Made by a program: the position numbers and the translations under genes. A stretch of DNA of 64,000 bases from Alicyclobacillus sp. Lineage in GTDB: Bacteria > Bacillota > Bacilli > Alicyclobacillales > Alicyclobacillaceae. Location of the stretch: positions 57,004-121,003 of the forward strand of contig JAIMBT010000011.1 in assembly GCA_023511295.1 (NCBI GenBank), read 5' to 3'. Below the pieces are notes generated by a model. It searched no databases. It was not told the origin of the DNA and saw nothing but the letters and a program-made list of their open reading frames with translations. Each line of letters opens with the position of its first letter. The first letter of the stretch is position 1. Positions 51,070 through 63,577 of the stretch are shown here, one piece after another.

Positions 51070-54000
51070 TTACATATTGCGGCGGTAGCGGCCACCGACT
51101 TCGTACAGGGCGTGCGTGATCTGGCCGAGGCTCGCCACCTTCACAGTCTCCATCAACTCAGCGAACAGATTGCCACCCGAGCGGGCGACCTCCTTCAGAC
51201 GACGCAGTGCCGCGTCGACCTCGTCGGCATGCGCCTCGTGGAACTGTTGCAGGTTCGCAATCTGCTGCTCCTTCTCGTCGATGGTCGCGCGAGCCAGTTC
51301 CAAGTTCGGCGCCGTGTACTCGTTCTCGAGCGCCTTCGGGTTGAGGTAGGTGTTGACGCCGATGATGGGCAGCTCGCCAGAGTGCTTCAGCTGCTCGTAG
51401 TACAGCGACTCCTCTTGAATCTTGCTGCGCTGGTACTGCGTTTCCATCGCGCCGAGCACCCCGCCGCGGTCGTTCAACCGGAGAAACTCCTCCAGCACGG
51501 CCTGCTCCACCAAATCGGTCAGTTCCTCGACAATGAACGCTCCTTGGAGCGGATTCTCGTTCTTTGTCAGTCCAAACTCTCGATTGATAATCATCTGAAT
51601 CGCCATCGCCCGCCGCACGGACGACTCTGTCGGCGTCGTGATGGCCTCGTCATACGCGTTGGTGTGCAGAGAGTTGCAGTTGTCGTAGATGGCGAGCAGC
51701 GCCTGCAAGGTGGTGCGAATGTCGTTGAAGTCGACTTCCTGGGCGTGCAGCGACCGTCCCGATGTCTGCACGTGGTACTTCAGCTTCTGACTGCGCTCGT
51801 TCGCACCGTACAGGTACTTCATCGCCACCGCCCAGATGCGCCGAGCGACCCGGCCAATCACCGTGTACTCGGGGTCCATGCCGTTGCTGAAGAAAAACGA
51901 GAGGTTTGGTGCGAACTCGTCCACCTTCATGCCCCGGCTCAGGTAGTACTCGACGTACGTGAACGCATTGGCCAACGTGAACGCCAACTGGGTGATGGGA
52001 TTCGCTCCCGCCTCGGCGATGTGGTAGCCGCTGATGCTGACGGAGTAGTAGTTGCGCACTCCGTGGTTGATGAAGTACTGCTGGATGTCGCCCATCATCC
52101 GCAGCGCGAAGTCGGTTGAGAAGATGCAGGTGTTCTGACCCTGGTCTTCCTTGAGGATGTCCGCCTGCACCGTTCCGCGCACCGTCTGCAGCGTCCGCGC
52201 CACAATCTGCTGCCGTTCCTCGTCGGTGGGCGTGCGCCCGTGCGTCTCCGTAAACCGGTCGACCTGCTGCAGGATGGCGGTGTTCAGGAACATCGCGAGG
52301 ATGGTCGGTGCCGGACCGTTGATGGTCATCGACACACTGGTGTTCGGCGCGCACAGGTCAAACCCGGCGTACAGCTTGCGCATATCCTCGAGCGTGCAGA
52401 TGCTCACGCCGCTCTCGCCAATCTTCCCGTAGATGTCCGGTCGCCGAGCGGGATCTTCGCCGTACAAGGTCACGCTGTCGAACGCGGTGGAGAGGCGCTT
52501 GGCCGTGTCGTTTTGCGAGAGGTAGTGGAAACGGCGGTTCGTCCGCTCCGGTGTGCCCTCTCCTGCAAACTGCCGCTTCGGCTCCTCTTCCGTCCGCTTG
52601 AACGGGAACACGCCGGCGGTAAACGGGAAATCACCCGGCACGTTCTCGTATCGCACCCAGCGCAGAATCTCGCCCCAATCCTGGTAGTTCGGCAAGGCGA
52701 CCTTCGGAATGCGCGTACCGGACAGCGACGTCGTGTACAGCGCCGTGCGGATCTCGCGGTCACGGACTCGCGTCACGAACTCGTCCGCCCGGTACCGTTG
52801 CCGTTTTTCCTGCCAGTGCTCCAGTACCGCTCGGCTCTCCGCGTCGAGGCGCTCCCAGGTCTGTTCGAACAGGGTCCTGAGCGCGCCGAGAGCGACCTCC
52901 GCCGCATCGGCAGCGACGGGCGCCGCGGTGGGATTCCCAGCATCACCGTCGCCCTGAGCACCACCCAACGCCTGAAGAGCCCCTTGCAGTTGGAACGCGC
53001 GCCGAGCCAGGTCGACCTGCGCTTCGGTCTCTGCGCGGTAGCGCTGCACCGTTCGAACGACGTCGAGCAGGTACTGCCCCCGCTCCGGCGGGATGATGGC
53101 CGGGTGTCGTTCGTCCAGGTTCCCGACGGGAAGGTGACTGACCCAGTCGACGCCGGCCTTCGACCGAAGTGTATCGATCACGGCCCGGTACAGCACGTTG
53201 GTACCGGGATCGTGAAACTGACTCGCGACGGTCCCGTACACCGGCATGTCTTCGGGGCGGCTGTGGAACGCGTTGCGGTTACGCTGCACCTGTTTGCGGA
53301 CGTGGCGGAGGGCGTCTTCCGAGCCGCGCCGGTCAAACTTGTTGATGGCGACGAGGTCTGCATAGTCGAGCATGTCAATCTTCTCGAGCTGCGACGGCGC
53401 GCCGTAGTCCGCGGTCATGACGTAGAGGGACACGTCGGCAATCTCGACGATGTCCGCATCGCCCTGCCCAATGCCGCTTGTCTCCACAATCACCCAGTCG
53501 AACCCGGCCGCCTTCGCCACCAGCACCGCTTCCTCCACCGCGTCGGACAACTCGCGCTTCGCGGAGCGGGTCGCCAGACTGCGCATGTACACGCGTGGGT
53601 TGTGGATGGCGTTCATGCGGATGCGGTCGCCGAGCAGCGCCCCGCCGGTCTTTTGACGGGACGGATCTACCGAGAAGATGGCCACCGTCTTGTCTGGGAA
53701 GTCTTCGAGGAACCGGCGGATGAGTTCGTCGGTCAGGGACGACTTACCGGCTCCGCCGGTCCCAGTAATCCCAAACACGGGAGCGGTCCGGCCTTCCGCG
53801 CGTGCGCGGATGGCAGCGAGCAGGTCGTCGGCCGACGCCCCGCCGACGGACCACCCGTTTTCCAGCACGGTCACCAGTTGTGCAATCGCCTGCGGATGGT
53901 CGGTCGACAGGTCCGCCAGTGCTGCCGCCACGTCCACCTCGCGCGGCCCTTCACAGGCGCGAATCATGAAGTTGATCATCCCCTGCAGGCCCATTCGCCG

Positions 54001-54483
54001 ACCGTCGTCCGGCGAAAAGATCTTCGTGACCCCGTACGCTTCGAGTTCGCGGATCTCTTCGGGGATAATCACTCCGCCACCGCCGCCGAAGACCCGGATG
54101 TGACGCGCATCCCGCTCGTTCAACAGATCTATCACGTATTTGAAAAAGTGCATGTGCCCGCCTTGGTAAGAGCTGATGGCGATGCCGTCCGCGTCCTCCT
54201 GAATCGCCGCGGTCACAATCTCGTCGACAGAGCGGTTGTGCCCGAGGTGGATGACCTCTGCACCGGTCGACTGAAGGATGCGGCGCATGATGTTGATGGA
54301 CGCGTCGTGCCCGTCAAACAGGCTGGAGGCGGTGACAAAGCGCACGGGGCGCCGCGGGAAGTGCGGCGTGGTCTCCGGACCCGCAGAAGCACCGGCGGTC
54401 GTCGGTTCGTCCGCGGTCGCCGTGGCAGCGGCTGCGCCCGTCAATCGGTCGGTGACAGCGCTATCATGTTGCTTCGTAGACAA
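51070..54483 (-). CDS. icmF: Fused isobutyryl-CoA mutase (IcmF)
   Basis: The 1137-residue protein joins three parts. The coenzyme B12 domain has [10 protein letters not shown], where His59 is the lower axial ligand in DxHxxG-type binding. A MeaB-like G-protein chaperone has its P-loop GTGGAGKSS at 241-249, with the SVDPSR and NKFDRR segments. A long mutase barrel at the C-terminus contains [16 protein letters not shown]. This order is diagnostic of IcmF. It interconverts isobutyryl- and butyryl-CoA (some relatives use pivalyl-CoA). It starts at TTG 54481-54483 with GGGAG about 12 bases upstream. It lies 54 bases after a TetR gene and is probably cotranscribed with it. Confidence 0.95.
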   Translation of the reverse strand: MSTKQHDSAVTDRLTGAAAATATADEPTTAGASAGPETTPHFPRRPVRFVTASSLFDGHDASINIMRRILQSTGAEVIHLGHNRSVDEIVTAAIQEDADGIAISSYQGGHMHFFKYVIDLLNERDARHIRVFGGGGGVIIPEEIRELEAYGVTKIFSPDDGRRMGLQGMINFMIRACEGPREVDVAAALADLSTDHPQAIAQLVTVLENGWSVGGASADDLLAAIRARAEGRTAPVFGITGTGGAGKSSLTDELIRRFLEDFPDKTVAIFSVDPSRQKTGGALLGDRIRMNAIHNPRVYMRSLATRSAKRELSDAVEEAVLVAKAAGFDWVIVETSGIGQGDADIVEIADVSLYVMTADYGAPSQLEKIDMLDYADLVAINKFDRRGSEDALRHVRKQVQRNRNAFHSRPEDMPVYGTVASQFHDPGTNVLYRAVIDTLRSKAGVDWVSHLPVGNLDERHPAIIPPERGQYLLDVVRTVQRYRAETEAQVDLARRAFQLQGALQALGGAQGDGDAGNPTAAPVAADAAEVALGALRTLFEQTWERLDAESRAVLEHWQEKRQRYRADEFVTRVRDREIRTALYTTSLSGTRIPKVALPNYQDWGEILRWVRYENVPGDFPFTAGVFPFKRTEEEPKRQFAGEGTPERTNRRFHYLSQNDTAKRLSTAFDSVTLYGEDPARRPDIYGKIGESGVSICTLEDMRKLYAGFDLCAPNTSVSMTINGPAPTILAMFLNTAILQQVDRFTETHGRTPTDEERQQIVARTLQTVRGTVQADILKEDQGQNTCIFSTDFALRMMGDIQQYFINHGVRNYYSVSISGYHIAEAGANPITQLAFTLANAFTYVEYYLSRGMKVDEFAPNLSFFFSNGMDPEYTVIGRVARRIWAVAMKYLYGANERSQKLKYHVQTSGRSLHAQEVDFNDIRTTLQALLAIYDNCNSLHTNAYDEAITTPTESSVRRAMAIQMIINREFGLTKNENPLQGAFIVEELTDLVEQAVLEEFLRLNDRGGVLGAMETQYQRSKIQEESLYYEQLKHSGELPIIGVNTYLNPKALENEYTAPNLELARATIDEKEQQIANLQQFHEAHADEVDAALRRLKEVARSGGNLFAELMETVKVASLGQITHALYEVGGRYRRNM

Positions 54484-54537
54484 TGTTGGCTCGCTCCCTT
54501 CAACAGCTGCATTCCGTGCGGATGGGCACCCCGTTGT

Positions 54538-55161
54538 CTACGGGGCCGTCCGCGTGCACGCGCGCAGGATGACGTCCGCCTGCTGTGCCGCAAACTGCTC
54601 AAACGGCACACTCTGCAGGGCCCACCGGCGAAAGGCCCACATCTGAGCCAGCACGACGATGTCCTGGGCCACCAGCGGCACCTCGTCCGCCGACAGGCAG
54701 AGCGACCCGTCCTCGCAGCCCGCTCGCAGCAGCTCCTCAAACACGGACACAATCGCCTGTTCGTGGCCGAGCACATCGTGCAGAAAACTCGGCGGCAGGC
54801 TTTTGCTCTCCTGGTAGATGAGGAGCACCTCGTCCTGCATGTCGCGAATGACTCGAAACAGGGCGTACAGGGCATCCCGTAGTCGATCTGCTGCCGAAAC
54901 GCCGCGCGAGCGACTCTCCGCTAGCCGCGCCTGCAACTCACTGTGGATATGCTGGCAGACCAAGTAGAGGATGTCTTCCTTCGAGTTGACGTACTCGTAC
55001 AACGCGCCGTTTGAGAGGCCGCTGTGCTTGGCCAGTTCCCGAGTGGTGGCGCGATGGTAGCCCTTCTCGGCGAACAGCGCCACGGCCGCCCGAATAATCT
55101 GCGCCCGCCGCTCCCGGATGCGGTCCGGGTCCTTGACGTTCGTCGGGATGTGGACGGTCAC
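54538..55161 (-). CDS. TetR-family regulator of the icmF operon
   Basis: The 207-residue protein has an N-terminal TetR HTH (IIRAAVALFAEKGYHRATTR, then ELAKHSGLSNGALYEYVNSK) and an all-helical ligand-binding part close to FadR/AcrR types. GTG 55159-55161 follows AGGAGGGGG. A promoter and operator lie just upstream, so it likely represses its own operon, which includes icmF. An acyl-CoA ligand is plausible but unproved. Confidence 0.9.
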   Translation of the reverse strand: MTVHIPTNVKDPDRIRERRAQIIRAAVALFAEKGYHRATTRELAKHSGLSNGALYEYVNSKEDILYLVCQHIHSELQARLAESRSRGVSAADRLRDALYALFRVIRDMQDEVLLIYQESKSLPPSFLHDVLGHEQAIVSVFEELLRAGCEDGSLCLSADEVPLVAQDIVVLAQMWAFRRWALQSVPFEQFAAQQADVILRACTRTAP

Positions 55162-55190
55162 CGCGGCCCCCTCCTCTCAACACGACGATT

Positions 55191-55218
55191 CGCTCAGGTG
55201 ACTGAGCGCTCGCTCAGT
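55191..55218. promoter_or_regulatory. Three-half-site operator for the TetR-icmF operon
   Basis: CGCTCA (55191-55196), TGAGCG (55203-55208) and CGCTCA (55211-55216) make two overlapping palindromes, spaced 6 and 2. The inner one, ACTGAGCG-CT-CGCTCAGT (55201-55218), is perfect. It sits immediately downstream of the TetR promoter. Confidence 0.7.
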
Positions 55219-55221
55219 TTT

Positions 55222-55250
55222 AGTGTAGAGGTTGGTATGCGCCGCGTCAA
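55222..55250 (-). promoter_or_regulatory. Promoter of the TetR-icmF operon
   Basis: On the minus strand TTGACG (55245-55250) and TACACT (55222-55227) are 17 bases apart. The operator half-sites begin about 6 bases downstream, near the start of transcription. Confidence 0.75.
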
Positions 55251-55368
55251 GCGCCATTCGACGGCCTGCGCCGTTCCTGCTATGCTGGGGACAATCGGTA
55301 TCGCGCAGGCGCCCGCACCGACCGAAGGTGGTCGTGCGGATGCAACCGCGCGGAAAGGAGGCCCCCCA

Positions 55369-56226
55369 ATGCCAGACTTGGACCAGAACGAAGGTGTGTT
55401 GCTCGGCGCGAACGTCTCCGTCGCGAAAACCGGACTGCTCGCGGCCGTCGAGGAGACCATCGCCTACGACGCAAACACGTTTATGATCTACACGCGAAGT
55501 AACCGCGGCGGGAAGGCGCGGCCGATTGAGGACTTCAACCGCGACGCTGGTCTCGCCCGGATGGACGAGCACGGCATTGTCGATCCGGTCGTGCACCTCT
55601 CTTACCTGGTCAACTTGGCCAGTCCCAAAGCGGACATCTGGACGTACGGCGTGTCGGTCTTGAAGGAGGAGATTGAGCGGGTGTCGTACCTGGGTTTCCG
55701 GTACATCGTGATGCACCCAGGGAGCCACGTCGGAGAAGGGGTGGATTACGCCATCGGCCGCATCGTGGAAGGGCTCAACACCGTCCTGACAGGCGACGAG
55801 CCGCTGTGGGTGTGCCTGGAAACGATGGCCGGTGATGGATCCAAGGTTGGGAACTCGCTGGAGGAGATTGCGGAAATCATCGCGCGGGTGGACCATCCGG
55901 ACAAGCTCGGGGTGTGCATCGACACGTGCCACAACTACAGCTTCGGTTACGACATCGTAAACGACTTTGACGGGTTCCTTCAGAAATTTGACGACGTGCT
56001 TGGCCTGGACCGGCTGAAGTGCGCGCACATCAACGACTCCAAGAACCCGTTTGGCAGTCGCAAAGACCGTCATGCGAACATCGGCGAAGGCACCATCGGC
56101 CTCGATGCGCTGCGGCGGATTGTGCATCACCCGCAGTTGCGCGGCATCCCGCAGATCTTGGAGACGCCAGCGGGTCAATACCGCGACGAGATCAACCAGT
56201 TGCTCGGACGGACGCCTTCCGCCTGA
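55369..56226 (+). CDS. nfo: Endonuclease IV
   Basis: The 285-residue protein has the trinuclear zinc ligands of Nfo: VMHPGSHVG, CLETMAGDGS (Glu), CIDTCHNYSFGYD (Asp, His), AHINDSKNPFGSRKDRHANIG (Asp, His) and ILETP (Glu). It cuts abasic sites and 3' blocks in base-excision repair, and is found in spores of Bacillus. ATG 55369-55371 follows GGAAAGGAGG. The TetR gene is divergent from it. Confidence 0.95.
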   Translation: MPDLDQNEGVLLGANVSVAKTGLLAAVEETIAYDANTFMIYTRSNRGGKARPIEDFNRDAGLARMDEHGIVDPVVHLSYLVNLASPKADIWTYGVSVLKEEIERVSYLGFRYIVMHPGSHVGEGVDYAIGRIVEGLNTVLTGDEPLWVCLETMAGDGSKVGNSLEEIAEIIARVDHPDKLGVCIDTCHNYSFGYDIVNDFDGFLQKFDDVLGLDRLKCAHINDSKNPFGSRKDRHANIGEGTIGLDALRRIVHHPQLRGIPQILETPAGQYRDEINQLLGRTPSA

Positions 56227-56339
56227 CCGTCCGGAGCAGCCGCTGGCGCGCTGCGGGCGAGCTGGCAGCCCCACCGACCGCTCACCGGACTCCGGCGGGG
56301 GCCTGCCCGAGCGCGGGCCGGCTGCCGGCTGCCGCGCGT

Positions 56340-56612
56340 TCAGCGAAACAACGCGCCGGTTCGGATTTTGCCGGCGATGTGCGTTCCCCAGCAGGACAGC
56401 CAGCTGAGGAACAGGTAGAGCAGCAGCCAGGGCCAAAACTTCATCGTGAACCAGAGCAACATCGCGACCATCGGCAGGCCGAACGAGAGGATGCTGGCCA
56501 CCGCCACCGCCCACGCGCGGCGGGTCCAAAACCGGTAGAGGCATACACTCGCCAGGATCACGAGGAGCGGTATCCAGCCGGCGATCCAGTTCATCACGCT
56601 GCCAGGTTGCAC
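56340..56612 (-). CDS. Small membrane protein (90 aa)
   Basis: Three hydrophobic segments (ILASVCLYRF, VAVASILSFGLPMVAMLLW and LLLYLFLSWLSCW) indicate a three-helix membrane protein of unknown role. GTG 56610-56612 follows GGGGGG by 8 bases; an ATG six codons later lacks a site. It converges on nfo. Confidence 0.65.
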   Translation of the reverse strand: MQPGSVMNWIAGWIPLLVILASVCLYRFWTRRAWAVAVASILSFGLPMVAMLLWFTMKFWPWLLLYLFLSWLSCWGTHIAGKIRTGALFR

Positions 56613-56723
56613 AGGCTTATCCCCCCTCTGAATCTCCAGCCTCATTGTAATCCTTGCGCACTTTCTCGGGAAGAGGCCCGGCGGTACCGACCGGCGCCGC
56701 CAGCGAGCCGCGGCCCAACCGTT

Positions 56724-56758
56724 GAGGGGCCCGGCTCCACGTGGGAACCGCGCCCCTC
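56724..56758 (-). terminator. Probable terminator after fadE
   Basis: GAGGGGC (56724-56730) and GCCCCTC (56752-56758) pair across a 21-base loop that has its own short pairing. It lies 50 bases past the fadE stop. No T-run follows. Confidence 0.4.
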
Positions 56759-56807
56759 ATCGTCTGATGTCAGACAGCTGCGTACCTCACCCTGTCGTAC
56801 CGAGAAG

Positions 56808-58580
56808 TCAGGCCAGGTACTTCCCGGCCTCAATCACCTCGCGCGCAATCGCCCGCTTCTGCACCTTCGCGTTAACCGGCTGGAACTTCGTCAGCTTCCG
56901 CAGGATGGCGAGCTGCGTGCGCAGTACATCGCCCTCCTCCATCGCCGCCAGGATATTCCGTGCCTTCGCTTCTATCCGGGCAAATGCTTCGCGGGCGTAC
57001 ACCTGGACCATCGCCACCTGCAGGTCCGCGGACTTCCCGCGGGCTGCCGTCTTCTTGGCGCGCAGCAGGGCGCTTTCAAGGGCGTAGATCTCAATCACGA
57101 TGTCCGCCAAATCCGCGAGGATCTCCTGCTCGTCCTTGAGGGACTGCATATACTTCTGCACGGCTGTCCCGCCCACAAACAGGAACGTCTTCTTTGCCAT
57201 CTCGAGCAGGTGCGTCTCCTCCCCGAGCAGTTCGGCCGTGTCCGGCTGCGGCAGCATGCCCATCAATTCCTGCTGCAGCCCTTGGGCAGCCTGCAGCAGC
57301 GGCAGCTCGCCCTTCATCGCCTTGCGCAGCAACATGTCGGGGATGAGCAGGCGGTTAATCTCATTCGTGCCTTCGAAGATCCGGTTGATGCGGGAATCGC
57401 GGTACATCCGCTCGGCCGGGTACTCCTGGATGAAGCCCATCCCGCCGTGGATCTGCACCGTCTCGTCCACCACAAAGTCGAGTGCCTCCGATGCGTACAC
57501 CTTCTGCACCGAACACTCCAACGCGTACTCCGCAATCGCCTTCGCCACGGTCTGGCCGTCCGTGTGGTCGTCGATGCCGTGCAACTGTTTGTCGATCTCG
57601 CCGGTCGACCGGTAGCACATGCTCTCTGTCACGAACGCTCGGATGTTCATGTCGGCAATCTTCTGCTGGATGAGCGGAAAGTTTGCAATCTCCGTCTGGA
57701 ACTGCTTGCGCGTCTTCGCGTACGACACAGCAGCCTCTATCGCTGCCTTCATGCCTCCCACGCAGCCCACCGCCAGCTTGTAACGGCCGATGTTCAGGAT
57801 GTTGAAGGCGATGACGTGGCCCCGACCGGGCTCACCGAGCAGGTTCTCGACGGGAACGTGCACGTCCTCGAGGATCAACTGGCGCGTCGACGACGCCTTG
57901 ATGCCCATTTTCTTCTCTTCCGGGCCCGTCGACACGCCCTCATACCCACGTTCAACGATGAATGCGGAGAACTTCTCTCCGTCGATCTTCGCGTACACGA
58001 CGAACAGGTCCGCGAACGCAGAGTTGGTGATGAACTGCTTGGTACCGTTCAGGACGTAGAACTTGCCGTCGGCCGACAATTTAGCCGTGGTCTTCGCGCC
58101 GAGAGCGTCCGACCCGGAGCCGGGCTCCGTCAGCGCGTACGCGGCAATCCATTCGCCGGTAGCGAGCTTCGGCAGGTACTTTTGCTTCTGTTGCTCGTTC
58201 CCGAAGAACACAATCGGAAGCGACCCAATGCCGACGTGCGCGCCGTGGCTTAAGGCGAACGACCCACCGCGCGTGATGTTCTCGGTAATCAGCGCCGACG
58301 TGACCTTGTCTGCGCCAAGTCCCTCGTAGGCCTCCGGCACATCCGCGGCGAGCAAGCCCAGCTCCCCTGCCTTGCGCAGCAACTGAACGGTCAAGTCCCA
58401 ATCCTGGTGCTCCAACCGCTCGGCGTTCGGAATCACCTCGCCCTCGACGAAGGCGCGTGTCGTGTCCGCAATCATCAGGTGTTCTTGGGTGAAATCCTCC
58501 GGCGTAAAGACGTTCTGTTCGCTCGTCGTCTCAATCAGGAACGCGCCGCCTTTGGCCAGTTGTCCGGCTTCCGTTGCCAT
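56808..58580 (-). CDS. fadE: Acyl-CoA dehydrogenase FadE type
   Basis: The 590-residue length and layout match Bacillus FadE (about 594) with its C-terminal extension. Motifs: AYALTEPGSGSDALGAKTTA, RQLILEDVHVPVENLLGEPG, YAKTRKQF, IHGGMGFIQEYPAERMYRDS, and the catalytic Glu region RIFEGTNEINR. It introduces the first double bond of beta-oxidation and passes electrons to ETF. ATG 58578-58580 follows AGGAGG by 7 bases. It is the last gene of fadN-fadA-fadE. Confidence 0.93.
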   Translation of the reverse strand: MATEAGQLAKGGAFLIETTSEQNVFTPEDFTQEHLMIADTTRAFVEGEVIPNAERLEHQDWDLTVQLLRKAGELGLLAADVPEAYEGLGADKVTSALITENITRGGSFALSHGAHVGIGSLPIVFFGNEQQKQKYLPKLATGEWIAAYALTEPGSGSDALGAKTTAKLSADGKFYVLNGTKQFITNSAFADLFVVYAKIDGEKFSAFIVERGYEGVSTGPEEKKMGIKASSTRQLILEDVHVPVENLLGEPGRGHVIAFNILNIGRYKLAVGCVGGMKAAIEAAVSYAKTRKQFQTEIANFPLIQQKIADMNIRAFVTESMCYRSTGEIDKQLHGIDDHTDGQTVAKAIAEYALECSVQKVYASEALDFVVDETVQIHGGMGFIQEYPAERMYRDSRINRIFEGTNEINRLLIPDMLLRKAMKGELPLLQAAQGLQQELMGMLPQPDTAELLGEETHLLEMAKKTFLFVGGTAVQKYMQSLKDEQEILADLADIVIEIYALESALLRAKKTAARGKSADLQVAMVQVYAREAFARIEAKARNILAAMEEGDVLRTQLAILRKLTKFQPVNAKVQKRAIAREVIEAGKYLA

Positions 58581-58711
58581 GCCAACTCCTCCTTCACGTG
58601 TGCGGCCGCTTGAAAGCCGCATCCTTTCCTGTCATCCCAGTGGTATGTCGCACCCAGCTCGACTCAGACCGATGGTCACAACCGCGCTGGTTGGCCTGTT
58701 CGAGCTGCCCC

Positions 58712-59896
58712 CTAGACGCGCTCGAACACGGCCGCCGCACCCATTCCGCCGCCGATGCACATCGTGACCAGGCCGTAGCGCGCGTCGCGACGGGCGAGTT
58801 CATTCAAGATGGACACCGTGAGGCGCGCCCCTGTGCACCCCATCGGGTGCCCCAGCGCAATCGCACCGCCGTTGACGTTCACCTTCTCCTCATCCATCTC
58901 CAGCGTGCGGATGACGTGCAGCGCCTGTGAGGCGAACGCTTCGTTCAGCTCAATCAGGTCCATCTCCGCGAGGGACAACCCGGCCAACTTCAAGGCCTTC
59001 GGCACGGCCGCGACCGGCCCAACGCCCATGATGTCCGGGTCAACCCCCTGAACGGCGAACGACCGAAACACGCCGATTGGGGCCAAACCGAGCTCCCGCG
59101 CCCGCTCGGCGGACATCACCAACACCGCCGCCGCCCCGTCGCTGGTCTGCGACGAGTTGCCGGCCGTGACCGTCCCCTTCGCGCTGAACGCTGGCCGCAA
59201 CTTCGCCAGCGCCTCAAGCGACGTATCCGTCCGCACGCCTTCATCCGTGTCAAACACCCGTTCCTTGGTCTCGACTCGGTTGTCTGGGCCAACCCGCGTT
59301 TCCCGGACCGTAACTGGGACAATCTCGTCCTTGAACTTTCCAGCGGCAATCGCCGCCGCAGCCCGTTGATGACTGCGCAGAGCGAACGCGTCTTGATCTT
59401 CGCGCGCGATACCGAACCGCGAGGCGACCTGCTCCGCGGTATGTCCCATCGACATGTACGCGGCCGGGAACGACTCGACGAGCGCCGGGTTGGGCGACAG
59501 GTTGTAGCCGCCCATCGGGATGAGGCTCATCGTCTCAACCCCGCCGGCAATCAGCACATCCGCCATCCCGGTCATGATCTGCTGGGCGGCAATCGCAATC
59601 GACTGCAGGCCGGACGAGCAGAATCGGTTGACCGTCATGCCGCCGACCTGGGTCGGCAGCCCGGCCCGCAGGCCGATGATGCGCGCGACGTTCATGCCCT
59701 GTTCTGCCTCGGGGATGGCACAGCCCATCACGATGTCCTCGATGTCCTCCGGCTGCACCTGCGGGACCCGCCGCAGCAGGTCGCGCACGACCCACGCGCC
59801 CAGGTCATCTGGCCGGGTGTTGCGCAGGCTCCCCCGCGGCGCCTTTCCGATAGCGGTGCGCGATCCGGCGACAATCACTGCCTCTCTCACGAGCAT
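58712..59896 (-). CDS. fadA: Acetyl-CoA acyltransferase (thiolase)
   Basis: The 394-residue thiolase has [13 protein letters not shown] with the nucleophilic Cys, [29 protein letters not shown] with the catalytic His, and the terminal [13 protein letters not shown] with the second Cys. It cleaves 3-ketoacyl-CoA. The start is 17 bases after fadN. Confidence 0.95.
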   Translation of the reverse strand: MLVREAVIVAGSRTAIGKAPRGSLRNTRPDDLGAWVVRDLLRRVPQVQPEDIEDIVMGCAIPEAEQGMNVARIIGLRAGLPTQVGGMTVNRFCSSGLQSIAIAAQQIMTGMADVLIAGGVETMSLIPMGGYNLSPNPALVESFPAAYMSMGHTAEQVASRFGIAREDQDAFALRSHQRAAAAIAAGKFKDEIVPVTVRETRVGPDNRVETKERVFDTDEGVRTDTSLEALAKLRPAFSAKGTVTAGNSSQTSDGAAAVLVMSAERARELGLAPIGVFRSFAVQGVDPDIMGVGPVAAVPKALKLAGLSLAEMDLIELNEAFASQALHVIRTLEMDEEKVNVNGGAIALGHPMGCTGARLTVSILNELARRDARYGLVTMCIGGGMGAAAVFERV

Positions 59897-59913
59897 CTCC
59901 TCCTATCGCAGGC

Positions 59914-62316
<2,403 letters not shown>

Positions 62317-62343
62317 GTCGTCCATCCTCCTGGGCCCGGTCGA

Positions 62344-62359
62344 TACCGACCGGTCGGTA
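62344..62359. promoter_or_regulatory. Palindromic operator ahead of fadN
   Basis: TACCGACCGGTCGGTA is a perfect 16-base palindrome 28 bases before the fadN GTG and just after the predicted promoter. Its form suits a TetR-type regulator. It does not match the TetR-icmF operator in this window. Confidence 0.7.
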
Positions 62360-62374
62360 GATTTTTCGTACATG

Positions 62375-62383
62375 ATCTTAGCA
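62375..62383 (-). promoter_or_regulatory. Extended -10 promoter of fadN
   Basis: The minus strand reads TGCTAAGAT, an extended -10 (TG-n-TAAGAT). Transcription would start near 62368, so the palindrome covers about +10 to +25. No strong -35 is seen. Confidence 0.55.
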
Positions 62384-62470
62384 GAAGCGTACCGATTTGC
62401 ATAGACCCTGTCGTGGCTCTGCGTAGATCTCCCAGAATTCCTAGGGACGTAAGCCTCCGCGCACAAGAGG

Positions 62471-62504
62471 GATGCGGCGAGTGCGTGATGCCCCTCGCCG
62501 CATC
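62471..62504. terminator. Terminator after the aminotransferase-like gene
   Basis: GATGCGGCGAG (62471-62481) pairs perfectly with CTCGCCGCATC (62494-62504). It lies past the stop of the downstream-coded minus-strand aminotransferase and before the fadN promoter. Few Ts follow. Confidence 0.55.
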
Positions 62505-62523
62505 CGGAGATCTCCGGTTGGAA

Positions 62524-63483
62524 TCAGCCGACGAAAGCGCCGGCCCGCAGTTCCTGAATCGCCTCTGTGAACGCCTGGTTGAGCCGGGAGGTCACAGGGG
62601 CAGGACCTTTCGCCTGCCAAACGGTCTGCAGCGGCCCCGTGAGGTCCAGGAGCGACGGCGGGGCGTCCGCAGGCAAAGCGCGCAACGCATCCTGCTGGGA
62701 CGCATGCACGACAATCTGCCCAATCGGCACAATCTCCGTCGTGGTACCGCTGATGAACACCTCGTCCACCGCACCGAGGTCGTCCAGTGTGACCGCCTCT
62801 TCGCGGACCGGAATCTGCAGTTGGTCCGCCAGTTGCAGGATGAACCGCCGCGTGATACCGCCGAGGATGAAGCGGTTTGCCGGGTGCGTCCACAGTTCTC
62901 CGCCGCGGACGAACAGGACGTTGCTCCCCGCGCACTCGGTTATCACGCCAGCGCGGACGAGCAGCGCCTCACGCGCACCCACCCGGTGCGCCGCCTCTTT
63001 GGCAATCACGTTCGGCAACAGGTTGATGGTTTTCACAAACGCATTCGCCCACCGCTCGTCAGGCCAGGCGACGAGTCGGCCGGTCGGCACTTCGTCCGTC
63101 CGCACCGCGGTCGTCCCGGCGACAGACGAAACGGCGCGGGCCACCAGGCTCACAACCGGGTCTGTCTGCGGGAACACGTGGTTACGGGGTGCAATCCCGC
63201 GCGTGACGTGGAAATACACCGTCGCTTCCGCCTCGCCGCTGCGGCGGATGGCCTCGTGAATCAAATCGACCCACGCCTCGCGCGAGAACGGGTTGCGAAT
63301 CTCCACCATGGCCAGACTGCGTTCCAGCCGCTCCAGATGCCAGTCGAGCAGAAACGGCCTCCCGCCGTAGACACGGACCACCTCGTAGACGCCGTCGCCA
63401 AACTGATGCCCCCGCTCCTCCACAGGCAGCGCTTTCGCACCGGCTTCCAGAAACTCACCGTTATAATAGACCACGGTCGGCAT
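62524..63483 (-). CDS. D-amino-acid transaminase-like (class IV) aminotransferase
   Basis: The 319-residue fold-type IV PLP enzyme has GHQFGDGVYEVVRVYGGRPF, KTINLLPNVIAKEAA (PLP Lys within the class IV context), ECAGSNVLFV and FISGTTTEIVPI. It is closest to D-alanine transaminase (Dat). Branched-chain aminotransferase or 4-amino-4-deoxychorismate lyase are less likely. A ~30-residue C-terminal extension is present. ATG 63481-63483. Confidence 0.85.
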   Translation of the reverse strand: MPTVVYYNGEFLEAGAKALPVEERGHQFGDGVYEVVRVYGGRPFLLDWHLERLERSLAMVEIRNPFSREAWVDLIHEAIRRSGEAEATVYFHVTRGIAPRNHVFPQTDPVVSLVARAVSSVAGTTAVRTDEVPTGRLVAWPDERWANAFVKTINLLPNVIAKEAAHRVGAREALLVRAGVITECAGSNVLFVRGGELWTHPANRFILGGITRRFILQLADQLQIPVREEAVTLDDLGAVDEVFISGTTTEIVPIGQIVVHASQQDALRALPADAPPSLLDLTGPLQTVWQAKGPAPVTSRLNQAFTEAIQELRAGAFVG

Positions 63484-63577
63484 GCTTTTCCTCACTCCTC
63501 CGAGCGCGTTATGATGGTGACGACCCACGTTCCGCACGTCGCGGACCATGGATGGTTCACCGAAAGGATGTGATTGC

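Noticed and set aside
52240..54882. A very long open frame on the plus strand opposite icmF
   Set aside because: It is the antisense image of a GC-rich coding sequence. It has no domain, and the icmF protein on the other strand has clear motifs throughout.
62524..63483. Branched-chain amino acid aminotransferase (IlvE)
   Set aside because: Length and the motif around the PLP lysine fit D-alanine transaminase better; IlvE is usually longer with a different substrate loop. Kept as an alternative only.
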